A stretch of DNA of 64,000 bases from Syntrophomonas sp. DTU019 (lineage in GTDB: Bacteria; Bacillota; Syntrophomonadia; Syntrophomonadales; Syntrophomonadaceae): the NCBI GenBank assembly GCA_913757435.1, contig CAJYDM010000004.1, positions 186,001 to 250,000 of the forward strand, given 5' to 3'. The notes below the pieces were generated by a model. That model was not told the DNA's origin, did not search any database, and saw only the letters and a program-made list of their open reading frames with translations. Position 1 is the stretch's first letter. The number at the start of each line of letters is the position of its first letter. The translations under genes were made by a program, and so were the position numbers. Shown in pieces: positions 1 through 8,915 of the stretch.

Positions 1-2
1 CG

Positions 3-2189
3 GTTAAGGTCAGTTCTTCACTGTCCTGGGAGAAGGTGTTAGAAGAAGTGGTCAGTGCGGTGCTTAGCCCGCAGGGGCCATTCCTGGATGCAGCCCGGAA
101 TACAGTTAAATACCAGCAAGTAATAATCCCCATCAGCCTGAGTGGAGCAGTTGTGGTGGAAAGGGACTCTCATACCCTGATCTTTGACTGTAATGGGCAG
201 GAGGGCGATTTTCTAACCCAATACCCCGGTCAGATTATTGGGGATAATACTTGTATTTTAGCGGCCCTGGTTGCTAGCTGGGCAGAACAGGGGGATCACA
301 CCGTTTGGATCAAAGCTGCCCTGACAGGGGTTGAACTGGCCCGGTTGCTGCAGATCACAGGCTACGAAGTGGTTGAGCGCAATCAGCACAAGCATTTGCA
401 GTTCCCGTATCACACCATCGCCTCGGCTTTCCGGGAGTTGAGCAGAGACCGTACTGGAGCGATCACACGGCCGCATCTTTCGGCCATAGGAAATCTAGCG
501 GTGTTTGTGGATGAATCCCGTTCCGCATTATTTAACCCAGGCCGCTGGACTATTTTAGAGAACACTCTGTTGAAAAACCAGACCCCCGGCTGCTTAGAGG
601 ATCCAGAATGTATCAGTTCGGTGAATGATTGTGCCAGGAATGTAGTGGTATACGGACCGCAGCAGGCTTTGCAGGGAGTTCCGGTTGAGATGATCGGGGG
701 TTGGAGCAGTGCTGACCGTCAAGAAATTGAAGGGGTGCGCGGGGTAAACAACGCTATGCGTGAATACTGCAGGATTAAGAACCCCGAAATCCCTTTATGT
801 GTAGCAGTATTCGGCCCGCCTGGTTCCGGCAAGTCATTCGTCATCAAAGAGATAGCTCGTGGGTTGGGCATCGATGACAAGGCGCAGCTTACCTTCAACT
901 TATCGCAATTCGCTTCCCCAGCTGAACTGCAGAATGCTTTCCACCAGGTGCGCGATCTTAATCTCCAGGGGAAAATGCCCCTGGTCTTCTGGGATGAATT
1001 CGACACTCCTTGTGCGGGTCTGCCGCTGGGCTGGCTGCATTACTTCCTTGCCCCCATGCAAGACGGTGAATTCACTTATGAAGGTTTGTCACGTCCACTG
1101 GGAGGGGGGATTTACGTTTTCGCCGGGGCTACCCGCCATTCATTCGCTGAGTTCAGCGGCGGTGACAGCCCTGAGGACCGGGCTGCCAAGAAACCTGATT
1201 TCGTCAGCCGTTTAAGGGCATTCATCAATATCAAAGGCATCAACGGCAATCCCAATTTAGTTGAAGACCGCCTGTATGTGATCCGCCGTGCCTTCATCCT
1301 CCGGCAGTATCTGGAGGCGAACGCTCCCCACCTTAAGACCGGGGGGCAATTCGAAATCGAACCGAGTGTATTGGACGCCTTTTTGCTGATCAGCCGTTAC
1401 TGGCATGGAACACGTTCTATGGAGAATCTGCTCAAGATGAGCAGCCTGGCAGATAAGCGCAAATATGAATTATCCAGCCTGCCTCCTGATCACATCCTGG
1501 AAATGCACGTCAATATGAAGGAGTTTAACGATCTTACCAAATTGGGCCATCGTGAGTTGCTGCGTATTGGCATCACCGGCCATGTCAACTTGGATCCGGA
1601 GGAAACCGAGACTTTGACCAAATCAATTGACAAAGTGATAAGGTTCCTGGATGAACAATACCCAGCCCATTACCTGACGGTTTTTTCTCCGCTGGCGGCC
1701 GGGGCTGACCGCTTGGTGGCGCGGGAATTATTGAAGTTTGAAACCGCCCGGCTTATTACCGTGCTGCCTTTTGCCCGCCAGGCTTACCTGGAAACCTTTG
1801 GTTCCAGCGATGATTACCGACTTGACTCAACCGGGGCAGAACTGCGCAGTGAGTTCCGCTATTGGATTGACAACCGGGCCATTGAAGTGATCGAGATGCC
1901 GCCCACCCCGACGCGCCGCCAAGCATATCTAAAAGCGGGACAATTCATCGCTGAACACAGCAATGTCATCATCGTGGTCTGGGACGGCAACCGCCACAAA
2001 TATGCTTCGGTGACCGCACAGGTGGTGGCTCGGGCTGAAGAACTGAAGATTCCCATCTGTCATATCTGGGCTCAGAATTTCAGGGAAGAATCCTGCCAGG
2101 CTAATGTCAAATCCCGTCAGGGCGAGATCCGCTATAAAAACTTTCCCGGGCAACCTCCTGACGTGTGGACCAGCATTGCGGCTGAATAA
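3..2189 (+). CDS. AAA ATPase with C-terminal SLOG-like domain (5' partial)
   Basis: The reading frame is already open at base 3 with no stop to the left, so the gene begins outside the window; the GTG at 36 is only the first internal start-like codon. Counting from that GTG, a P-loop GPPGSGKS lies near residues 259-266 and a Walker B-like stretch LVFWDEFD near 316-323, so the middle is an AAA-type ATPase. The last ~200 residues (from about 505) begin RIGITGHVNLD and contain FSPLAAGADRLVA, IIVVWDGN and alternating hydrophobic strands, which resembles the SLOG/DprA-like nucleotide-binding Rossmann fold. The N-terminal ~230 residues are not recognised. Known: SLOG domains bind nucleotides or nucleotide-derived signals and occur in bacterial conflict systems. 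Inference: a nucleotide-triggered sensor or effector ATPase. The neighbour downstream is convergent asnS. Confidence 0.6.
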   Translation, partial: VKVSSSLSWEKVLEEVVSAVLSPQGPFLDAARNTVKYQQVIIPISLSGAVVVERDSHTLIFDCNGQEGDFLTQYPGQIIGDNTCILAALVASWAEQGDHTVWIKAALTGVELARLLQITGYEVVERNQHKHLQFPYHTIASAFRELSRDRTGAITRPHLSAIGNLAVFVDESRSALFNPGRWTILENTLLKNQTPGCLEDPECISSVNDCARNVVVYGPQQALQGVPVEMIGGWSSADRQEIEGVRGVNNAMREYCRIKNPEIPLCVAVFGPPGSGKSFVIKEIARGLGIDDKAQLTFNLSQFASPAELQNAFHQVRDLNLQGKMPLVFWDEFDTPCAGLPLGWLHYFLAPMQDGEFTYEGLSRPLGGGIYVFAGATRHSFAEFSGGDSPEDRAAKKPDFVSRLRAFINIKGINGNPNLVEDRLYVIRRAFILRQYLEANAPHLKTGGQFEIEPSVLDAFLLISRYWHGTRSMENLLKMSSLADKRKYELSSLPPDHILEMHVNMKEFNDLTKLGHRELLRIGITGHVNLDPEETETLTKSIDKVIRFLDEQYPAHYLTVFSPLAAGADRLVARELLKFETARLITVLPFARQAYLETFGSSDDYRLDSTGAELRSEFRYWIDNRAIEVIEMPPTPTRRQAYLKAGQFIAEHSNVIIVVWDGNRHKYASVTAQVVARAEELKIPICHIWAQNFREESCQANVKSRQGEIRYKNFPGQPPDVWTSIAAE

Positions 2190-2207
2190 AGCAGTAAATG
2201 AGGCATG

Positions 2208-2295
2208 GGAGGCATGGGGACGGCAGATCGATGGGACGGGTTCTTTGCCTGGTTTTCTCCGAAAAACCAGGCAAAAGAACCGTCCCCATGCCTCC
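2208..2295. repeat. REP-like long nested hairpin
   Basis: Outer arms GGAGGCATGGGGACGG (2208-2223) and its exact complement (2280-2295) enclose a second palindrome built on TTTGCCTGGTTTT (2244-2256) and AAAACCAGGCAAAAG (2262-2276). It sits between two convergent genes. GGGGACGGTTC-type palindromes are typical of REP/RAYT-associated repeats in Clostridia, and it may also end transcription from both sides. No RAYT transposase is in the window. Confidence 0.7.
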
Positions 2296-2359
2296 TGCAT
2301 CGTCCCCTGGTGTCGAAATGCAATAAATTAAGAACCATCGCCGAGCGTCCCAAGTGTCT

Positions 2360-3754
2360 CTAGAATTCACAGGAGCGGACGGTGCGGGGGAAGGGTATCA
2401 CGTCGCGAATGTTGCTTACCCCGGTGAGATACATGATGAGTCGTTCAAATCCTAATCCGAAGCCGGCGTGTTTCACTCCCCCATATTTGCGCAGTTCCAT
2501 ATACCACCACATCTCCGCAGGATCGATACCTATCTCCTCCATGCGCCGCCGCAGAAGTTCTTCGCGCTCCTCCCTCTGGCTGCCCCCGATCAATTCCCCT
2601 ACCCCAGGAACCAATAAGTCCATGGCGGCCACGGTCTTTCCGTCGTCGTTGTGGCGCATGTAAAAAGCCTTGATGTCTCGAGGGTAGTCGGTCACGAACA
2701 GCGGACGATTGAATATCTTTTCGGTCAGATAGCGCTCATGCTCGGTCTGCAGGTCATTTCCCCAGGCCAGCGGATAGTCGAACTGCTGGCCCGATCTGGA
2801 CAGTAAATCCACTGCCTCGGTGTAGCTGACCCGGCCGAACTCCTGACTCAACAGTCCCGACAGGCGTGCTTCCAATTCTTTATCGACGAACTGGTAGCAG
2901 AATCGCATCTCCTCGGGGGCGTTGTCCAGAACATATCTGATAACGTATTTGACCATATCCTCAGCCAATCTCATATCATCAGTAAGGTCGGCGAAGGCCA
3001 TCTCCGGCTCTATCATCCAAAATTCTGCGGCATGGCGAGCGGTGTTGGAATTTTCAGCACGGAAGGTAGGCCCGAATGTGTACACGTCATGGAAGGCCAG
3101 AGCAAATGCTTCAGCTTCCAACTGCCCGCTCACGGTAAGATTGGTTTTGCGGGCGAAGAAGTCCTGACTGTAATCAACTTCTCCATCATCGTTCAGAGGC
3201 GGCTTTACAGCCGGTAAAGTGCTGACCTTAAACATCTCTCCGGCCCCCTCAGCGTCACTGGCAGTTATGATGGGGGTATGCACGTAAACAAAGCCACGCT
3301 GGTGGAAGAAATCGTGGATGGCATAAGCGGCTATGGAGCGGATGCGAAAGACGGCGGAGAAAAGGTTGGTGCGGGGGCGCAGGTGGGCCACCTCGCGCAG
3401 ATACTCCCGGGTGTGGCGTTTCGGTTGGATGGGATAATCCTCGGGGGCATCACCCTCCAGGATGACCTCGCCAGCTTTGATCTCAAAAGGTTGTTTAGCA
3501 TCAGGGGTCAAAACCACAACTCCCCGCACCGTGACTGCACAGCCTACCCTAAAGCGCGACACCGCATCGAATTGACTCAGGCTGTCTTTTTCGTATACTA
3601 TCTGCACTGTATTGAAGTGGGTGCCATCATTAAGTGCTATGAAACCGAAGCTCTTCTGACTGCGGTTGCTGCGCACCCATCCGCTGAGTTCGACCTGCCG
3701 TCCCTCTAGATCTGCACTGCTGCGCATCAATTGTCTGACCAAAACCTTGTCCAT
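2360..3754 (-). CDS. asnS: Asparaginyl-tRNA synthetase
   Basis: A 464-residue class IIb aminoacyl-tRNA synthetase that charges tRNA-Asn in the cytoplasm. The N-terminal ~110 residues form the OB-fold anticodon-binding domain ([19 protein letters not shown]). The catalytic core has class II motif 2-like [19 protein letters not shown] and C-terminal motif 3 [15 protein letters not shown]. The [11 protein letters not shown] reading and the length fit AsnRS rather than AspRS. Start ATG 3754 is preceded by GGAGGG. No T-box was recognised in the 270 bases upstream. It stands alone between convergent and codirectional neighbours. Confidence 0.95.
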   Translation of the reverse strand: MDKVLVRQLMRSSADLEGRQVELSGWVRSNRSQKSFGFIALNDGTHFNTVQIVYEKDSLSQFDAVSRFRVGCAVTVRGVVVLTPDAKQPFEIKAGEVILEGDAPEDYPIQPKRHTREYLREVAHLRPRTNLFSAVFRIRSIAAYAIHDFFHQRGFVYVHTPIITASDAEGAGEMFKVSTLPAVKPPLNDDGEVDYSQDFFARKTNLTVSGQLEAEAFALAFHDVYTFGPTFRAENSNTARHAAEFWMIEPEMAFADLTDDMRLAEDMVKYVIRYVLDNAPEEMRFCYQFVDKELEARLSGLLSQEFGRVSYTEAVDLLSRSGQQFDYPLAWGNDLQTEHERYLTEKIFNRPLFVTDYPRDIKAFYMRHNDDGKTVAAMDLLVPGVGELIGGSQREEREELLRRRMEEIGIDPAEMWWYMELRKYGGVKHAGFGLGFERLIMYLTGVSNIRDVIPFPRTVRSCEF

Positions 3755-4026
3755 GGATCAACCCTCCGTAAGTACTATAATGTTTTTTCATTCACCCTTT
3801 ATTATGACTTATCACCAGAATTTTCAAACCCCTTAAACCGCGCAGGCAACGAAAGATCCGGGAAACCGCCCGGACCTCTCGCAGCAGTGAGATTATCGTG
3901 GGACTCTAGTAGTTTACTGTCGACAACTTCCTGATCAGCCTGCAACGCTGCCAGCACGGCTGTTTAATCATCATAGATCAGAGCCTTCCCGATCCTGCCA
4001 TATGACGACAGGGGCCTCTGCGGCTA
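3755..4026. other. Intergenic, nothing recognised
   Basis: The 272 bases between the aminomutase stop and the asnS start contain the asnS ribosome site and presumably its promoter. I see no conserved RNA or gene. Confidence 0.5.
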
Positions 4027-5262
4027 TTACCGGTTGGAAACTTCTACCACCTTGCCTTCCCAGGTCTTCAGAACTGCTTTTTCTTCATCCAGGAGCATGA
4101 TGTGATTGGGCATAAGGGGGATTTTACCCAGACCGCCGGGAGCATTTACTATATAGGTGGGCACTGCCAGGCCTGAAGTGTGTCCACGCAGTGAAGCTAT
4201 GATTTCCATGCCTTCTTGAATAGTGGTCTGAAAATGGCCGGTGCCCTTGACGTCCTTGGCATGAAAGATGTAATAGGGGCGCACTCTTATTTTCAGCAGC
4301 TGGTGATTGAGCTTCCTCATAATGTAGGGACGGTCATTTATGCCCCGCAGCAGCACCGCCTGATTGCCCAAAACCGCGCCAGCCGCAACTAACCGGTCAC
4401 AGGCCCGTTTGGCCTCGGGGGTCACTTCCAGAGGGTGGTTGAATTGAGTATTGATATAAATAGGCGGATATTTCCGGATAATATCACATAATTCCGGAGT
4501 TATGCGTTGGGGCAGAGTCACCGGAGTCCTGGTGCCCAGTCGGATCATTTCCACATGGGGGATATTGTATAGCCGACCCAGAAGCATATCCAGCATGTGG
4601 TCGCTCAACAAGAGAGCATCACCGCCAGTTATAAGCACGTCCCTGATCTCACGGTTGCTGGCTATATATTCCAGAGCAGCCATGATATCTTCCCGGCAGG
4701 CATGCTGGTCGGTCTCACCGATATTCCTTCTTCTCTGACAATGACGGCAGTACATGGCACACTGGTTGGTGACATTAATAATCAGGCGATCCGGATACCT
4801 GCGGGTGATGCAGGGGGCCGGCGAAGTCAGGGCTTCATTCATGGGATCGAGACTGCCCCCAGGCAGGAGTTCACGGGTATCAGGCACTGCCTGCCGAAAT
4901 ATCGGGCAGTTTTCGTAATCTTCATCAATCAGACTGAGATAATAAGGTGATATGGCCCAGCGATATAGCTGGCTGACCCTGTCCACCTTTTTCCTCTCCA
5001 GATCGCTCATACCCAGAATCTCTGCGAGTATCCGGCTGTCGCGGATGCGGTGCGCAAGTTGCCATTTCCAGTTATCCCAATCCTGGGGCGATCCCCCGAT
5101 GATTGCCTGTATACGCGATTTGCGTCTGGCGATAGCAGCCGCTATGCTGTTTTCATCTGGCCATTGGCTGAGAAACTGCTGGTATGGTTGTGCGTCATCC
5201 CTGAGGACGCTGCTCCTCAATAATGACTGATGGCGGTGGTTGATGTTCCCTGTTTCTCTCAT
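4027..5262 (-). CDS. eam: Radical-SAM aminomutase, predicted glutamate 2,3-aminomutase
   Basis: A 411-residue protein of the lysine 2,3-aminomutase family (radical SAM plus PLP). Seen: the cluster motif CAMYCRHC, the PLP-lysine region NAPGGLGK and the family ending KIPLMPNHIM. In lysine 2,3-aminomutase the substrate amine is held by Asp293 and Asp330, 37 residues apart. Here the aligned residues are Lys336 (in FHAKDVKG) and Asn373 (in IVNAPGG), again 37 apart, the exchange described for clostridial glutamate 2,3-aminomutase (Lys332/Asn369). The expected product is beta-glutamate, a known compatible solute. ATG 5262 is chosen because GGAGAGAGGAG lies just upstream; the longer frame to 5328 lacks a ribosome site and runs into the leader. 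Expression is probably set by the upstream c-di-AMP riboswitch. Plain lysine 2,3-aminomutase is less likely. Confidence 0.85.
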   Translation of the reverse strand: MRETGNINHRHQSLLRSSVLRDDAQPYQQFLSQWPDENSIAAAIARRKSRIQAIIGGSPQDWDNWKWQLAHRIRDSRILAEILGMSDLERKKVDRVSQLYRWAISPYYLSLIDEDYENCPIFRQAVPDTRELLPGGSLDPMNEALTSPAPCITRRYPDRLIINVTNQCAMYCRHCQRRRNIGETDQHACREDIMAALEYIASNREIRDVLITGGDALLLSDHMLDMLLGRLYNIPHVEMIRLGTRTPVTLPQRITPELCDIIRKYPPIYINTQFNHPLEVTPEAKRACDRLVAAGAVLGNQAVLLRGINDRPYIMRKLNHQLLKIRVRPYYIFHAKDVKGTGHFQTTIQEGMEIIASLRGHTSGLAVPTYIVNAPGGLGKIPLMPNHIMLLDEEKAVLKTWEGKVVEVSNR

Positions 5263-5320
5263 GTTGGCACTCCTCTCTCCAGGTTTGTGGCAGGAATGGC
5301 ACATCGGAAAAGGGCCGAGA

Positions 5321-5352
5321 ATCAACAAAGACCAAAGGAAGGTCCTTTGGTC
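5321..5352 (-). terminator. Intrinsic terminator of the riboswitch leader
   Basis: On the minus strand GACCAAAGGA, a 3-base loop and TCCTTTGGTC form a perfect 10-bp stem (5352-5343 with 5339-5330), followed by TTTGTTGATT. It lies between the aptamer and the aminomutase start, as expected for a transcriptional OFF switch. Confidence 0.8.
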
Positions 5353-5360
5353 AGAAATGC

Positions 5361-5492
5361 ATCAACCTCGGATTCCCTTTCAGCGCTTACGAGGTTAGCT
5401 GACGGGTTCGGGGCAAGGGACCCCCTACCGATTGCCGGATTCACCCCAAATATTGGTTCCCCCGTTTTCCCATTACGGGAAATTCAGCGCAG
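5361..5492 (-). promoter_or_regulatory. c-di-AMP riboswitch (ydaO-yuaA type)
   Basis: The minus strand carries the conserved blocks in the right order: GCGCTGAATTTCCC, GGGGGAACCAAT, GGGGTGAATCCGG, CCGAACCCGTCAGCTAACC, TCGTAAGCGCTGAAAGGG and AATCCGAGG. These match the ydaO-yuaA aptamer consensus known to bind cyclic di-AMP and to regulate potassium, osmolyte and cell-wall genes. A terminator follows at once and then the predicted glutamate 2,3-aminomutase. Binding of c-di-AMP should favour termination. Confidence 0.9.
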
Positions 5493-5746
5493 TTTTGACG
5501 AATCATATTTGACCGATATGGTGGTTCCTCCCTTCGCCCAAATCGCTTATCAATACGCTCTATACTTAGGGCGACTTTGTATACATTAATATTAACTTTT
5601 AAATGTGGCAGAAATCAGGCAGGGCCGATAGCTATACCTCCCCAAATATCGAGGCTTGTTCTGTCTTAATACATTTTTGCCACATAATTATTATATGCTT
5701 GATCTGAGCATATGCTACAATTTATTTGACATTATGGAGATTACTG

Positions 5747-6442
5747 ATGCAAACCATATTTGTAGTTGATGATGAAGAGAATATCTGCCAACTCATCAAA
5801 AGGTATCTGCAGAGCGAAGGCTATGGAGTAGAGTGTTTTGCCAGCATCGAGGCACTGAACAAACGGCTGCGGGTAGGCTATCCGGATATGTTCATCCTCG
5901 ACATCATGCTGCCTGGCCAGGATGGTCTGGAGTTCTGCAAAGAGATGCGCCGGCACAGCAAGGCGCCGGTGATTTTTATCTCCGCCCGCCGCCGGGCCCT
6001 GGATCGCATCATTGGACTGGAGATGGGCGGTGACGACTACCTGGCCAAGCCGTTCAGCCCGCGTGAGTTGGTAGCCCGGGTGCGATCTGTATTCCGCCGC
6101 ACCATGCCCCAAAATCCAGCTTCGGCATACAGAGAATGCGGGAATTTGAAGCTGTTTCCCTCCGACCGCCTAATAACAGTGCATGATCAAGCGATAGAGG
6201 TCACCACTCGGGAATTCGATCTGTTATCATTATTGATGCAACATCCGCAGCGCACTTTTAACCGCCAGGAACTCCTCGACCGCGTATGGGGCTATGATTA
6301 TGACGGCAGTGAGCGTGCGGTCGACGACGTAGTCAAGCGGTTGCGTAAGAAACTTAAGGCCTGTGGTTCTGACACCACAGTCAAAACCATATGGGGTTAC
6401 GGGTACAGATTGGATGGGCAGATTAAAAAGCATCTCCAGTAG
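5747..6442 (+). CDS. OmpR-family response regulator
   Basis: A 231-residue two-domain regulator. The receiver has the acidic pair VVDDEEN, the phospho-acceptor Asp in FILDIMLPGQDG, the conserved Ser/Thr region VIFISARR and the Lys in YLAKPFSPRELV. The C-terminal winged helix (from ~130) has the OmpR signature EVTTREFDLL and ends TIWGYGYRLDG. ATG 5747 is chosen because ATGGAGA precedes it and it begins directly at the receiver strand; the frame could extend to 5726. It overlaps the sensor kinase by 29 bases. It is divergent from the c-di-AMP-controlled aminomutase, but no functional link is shown. Confidence 0.93.
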   Translation: MQTIFVVDDEENICQLIKRYLQSEGYGVECFASIEALNKRLRVGYPDMFILDIMLPGQDGLEFCKEMRRHSKAPVIFISARRRALDRIIGLEMGGDDYLAKPFSPRELVARVRSVFRRTMPQNPASAYRECGNLKLFPSDRLITVHDQAIEVTTREFDLLSLLMQHPQRTFNRQELLDRVWGYDYDGSERAVDDVVKRLRKKLKACGSDTTVKTIWGYGYRLDGQIKKHLQ

Positions 6443-7820
6443 GGTCCTACTAAGCTATATGGTGGTGGTCTTGATAACTTTCATCATGACCACCCTGGCC
6501 TTTTATCCCATACTTGTAGGGGTTTTGGAAACCCGTGCCCAGATTGGCCTGGAAAAACAGGCCTGGGAGATTGCTTATATCGTGGGCAGCCGCCAGTCCG
6601 AACTCCTAAACCCGGAAGCGGGCCTGCCTGCTTCCATACTTGTCTTAGGGCGTTCCGTGGAAAGCAATTATATGGTAGTCGGCCCCGACAGCCAAATCGC
6701 CTTTAGCAGCAAACCCCAGGATTTTCCGATAGGACAGAACCTTTCCGACCTTCCTCATCAGCTGCGCGGTCAGCAACTCATGAACCCGACCCGGGCCAAT
6801 ATTTATCGCAGCGAAAATCATTTGGCGGTCGAGGTTCCAATCGGTGCAAATTCTGAGAGCAGCGGCACTGTGATTGCTTTCGTGGACTTGCAAACCCTGC
6901 AGGCCATGTATTTTAAGACCGTATATTCAATATTGGGCAACCTCTTCATCGCCTTGTTCAGCGCATTAGTGATCGCCTATCTGTTGATCGGCTATATTAC
7001 CAGGCCTTTGCAAAACCTGGAAAACTATGCAAAAGCTGTGGGCAACCGGCAGTTTGATATCAAACTGGATACCCGCTCCAGTGATGAGTTGTCGAATTTG
7101 GCTGAGGCGTTCAATCAAATGGTAGAACGTCTAAAGATTTATGATGAGAGTATTCGTCAGTTCTTTCAGCATGCTTCCCATGAGATGAAGACCCCCTTAA
7201 TGAGCATCAATGGTTATGCCGAGGGCCTCCGTGACGGACTTTTCGAAGGCTCGGCCCAACAGGAGGCCATCGATGTGATCCATAAAGAGAGCCTGCGTCT
7301 CAGGGACATAGTCGACAACATGATTGATATCACCATATTGGATCAGCCGCACCGCAACTATTTCCTGCCTCATTATCTTATTTATATAGCGGAGAGTGCT
7401 CTGGAATCGGTGGGCGGCTATGCCTTGGACCGCAAAGTCGCTGTGAAGGCGGACATAGCCGATAGTATCATAGTGGTAGGCGATTGGGACCGCCTGATGA
7501 GTCTTTTAATCAACCTGCTTTCCAATGCTATCCGCCACGCCAAGAGCAGTGTCACCATCAGGTCACAGGCCATAAACGGAGGTAGACAGGCGCAGATCAC
7601 CGTTGAGGACGACGGCAGCGGTTTTTCCGCGGAGGACCTTAGCTATGCCTTTGAATATTTTTACACCCGGGCTGAAGGATCAGGACTCGGTCTGGCAATC
7701 GCGCGTAAAATAGTGGATGAGCATGAGGGGACGATCGAGCTTATGAATCTATCAGGCCAAGGGGCCTTGGTAAAAGTCATCCTCCCCGGAGTCCCCGATG
7801 ATGCAGCAGGCCTGATTTAA
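6414..7820 (+). CDS. Sensor histidine kinase
   Basis: A 468-residue membrane kinase, partner of the preceding regulator. Seen: TM1 at about 10-32, a ~135-residue extracytoplasmic sensor domain, TM2 at about 170-192, a HAMP domain (TRPLQNLENYAKAVGNRQFD), the HisKA phospho-His in QHASHEMKTPL, the N box NLLSNAIRHAKSS, G1 DDGSGF and G2 GSGLGLAIARKIVDEH. The signal is unknown. ATG 6414 lies inside the end of the regulator gene (translational coupling). The 3' end overlaps the convergent NTPase gene by 69 bases. Confidence 0.92.
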   Translation: MGRLKSISSRVLLSYMVVVLITFIMTTLAFYPILVGVLETRAQIGLEKQAWEIAYIVGSRQSELLNPEAGLPASILVLGRSVESNYMVVGPDSQIAFSSKPQDFPIGQNLSDLPHQLRGQQLMNPTRANIYRSENHLAVEVPIGANSESSGTVIAFVDLQTLQAMYFKTVYSILGNLFIALFSALVIAYLLIGYITRPLQNLENYAKAVGNRQFDIKLDTRSSDELSNLAEAFNQMVERLKIYDESIRQFFQHASHEMKTPLMSINGYAEGLRDGLFEGSAQQEAIDVIHKESLRLRDIVDNMIDITILDQPHRNYFLPHYLIYIAESALESVGGYALDRKVAVKADIADSIIVVGDWDRLMSLLINLLSNAIRHAKSSVTIRSQAINGGRQAQITVEDDGSGFSAEDLSYAFEYFYTRAEGSGLGLAIARKIVDEHEGTIELMNLSGQGALVKVILPGVPDDAAGLI

Positions 7821-8267
7821 GCCGTCTAAGACCGGAAGCAGGCACTCATCCCGCACCCCGATAAAGAGATTTTTGTCAGAATTTATCAGGGACTGTAAAG
7901 CCCTCCAGAAGCCGCGGCCTTCCAGTTCAATGGGGCCGATCTCATCCAGGAAGATGTACCTCAAGCAATCGTCAGCCAGCATCTCCTCCAAAGCCTTCTC
8001 CCCAAATTCGAAAGCCTGTCTGGAAAAAACAAAAGGCCCAAAGTTGAAACTATCCTTAAACTGGCCTCGGTAGTGGCCGGCTAACAGGGCCAGGGTCTTT
8101 TTTTCTCCATTAGATAAGCGCTGCAATTCATAGCCCATAAAGGTCGAGCCCTGGTACAGCTTGCAGCTTATCAGGCCGTCAGCCCGAGAGCCGTGGCAAT
8201 TCTGATAGAATGCCGCCATACGGGTGCTTTTGCCTGAATTGACGGGTCCGCTGACGATATATATCAT
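7752..8267 (-). CDS. THEP1-type P-loop NTPase
   Basis: A 171-residue nucleoside-triphosphatase. Seen: P-loop GPVNSGKST at residues 7-15 and the THEP1 (NTPase_1) Walker B signature FLDEIGPIELEGRGF at about 108-122. Bacterial members often sit beside molybdenum-cofactor or membrane-protein genes; the physiological substrate is unknown. Together with the membrane gene and the MobA-like gene upstream it forms a minus-strand group. The 3' end is embedded in the end of the sensor kinase gene. Confidence 0.8.
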   Translation of the reverse strand: MIYIVSGPVNSGKSTRMAAFYQNCHGSRADGLISCKLYQGSTFMGYELQRLSNGEKKTLALLAGHYRGQFKDSFNFGPFVFSRQAFEFGEKALEEMLADDCLRYIFLDEIGPIELEGRGFWRALQSLINSDKNLFIGVRDECLLPVLDGLNQACCIIGDSGEDDFYQGPLA

Positions 8268-8291
8268 ATGTGCTTTAATCGCCCCCGATTA

Positions 8292-8915
8292 CTAAATTAG
8301 TCGCTGCACGCCTATTGCCAGCAGCAAGGCCAGGCATGCATAAGACGGCTTGATCTCCAAGGTTCTGACTCTGAGTTTCGACGGCTTGCATAGAAAAGCG
8401 TATATCAACACGGTGTTGACCGCACTTTCCCACAACAAAAATTTCATTGCTATAGCGGGGCCATTAGTAACCAGACCAGCCGGAAGGCCAAATAAGGAGA
8501 TCACATACTGATCGACTAAAAAAACTGCCCGCCATAACAGAGGCATCGCCAGAACACTGGTCAAGGCAAGCCTAGTTCCCGATCTGCCGTAATAATGCAG
8601 AACCACTCCCACCGCCAGACCTTCCAGAATTATGGCCACGGCCGGGTTGATTACGAATATCGGTGTTAAGCCCGGCAGCAAAAGGTCGGTCAGCTTAATG
8701 AAAGCTGCCACCATGGCAACGAAAATGACTGTCCAGGCGTTTCCGGTTCTGTCATAGGCCTTTTTCATAAAAAAGAACGCCACCGGAAACATGATCAGGC
8801 CGGGCAGCCCGGGTATAAGTATGGCCGCCATATGGATCACGTAGCCCAGGGTGGTTTCGGTTAGGCCCCAAAGTGAGCCCCAGAACAGAATCGACCAAAT
8901 CGTCTTTCTAATAAT
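8292..8915 (-). CDS. Integral membrane protein, probable ATT start
   Basis: The frame from GTG 8840 has no ribosome site. It continues upstream in frame through about 25 codons (KTIWSILFWGSLWGLTETT) that look like a first membrane helix, until a TGA at 8921. In that stretch no ATG, GTG or TTG exists, but AAGGAG (8928-8923) is followed after 7 bases by ATT at 8915 (a second ATT is at 8912). I therefore place the start at an ATT codon. The protein has about five or six hydrophobic segments and a short basic tail. Family not recognised; the position next to the THEP1 NTPase (24-bp gap) suggests joint function. Confidence 0.6.
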   Translation of the reverse strand: MIRKTIWSILFWGSLWGLTETTLGYVIHMAAILIPGLPGLIMFPVAFFFMKKAYDRTGNAWTVIFVAMVAAFIKLTDLLLPGLTPIFVINPAVAIILEGLAVGVVLHYYGRSGTRLALTSVLAMPLLWRAVFLVDQYVISLFGLPAGLVTNGPAIAMKFLLWESAVNTVLIYAFLCKPSKLRVRTLEIKPSYACLALLLAIGVQRLI

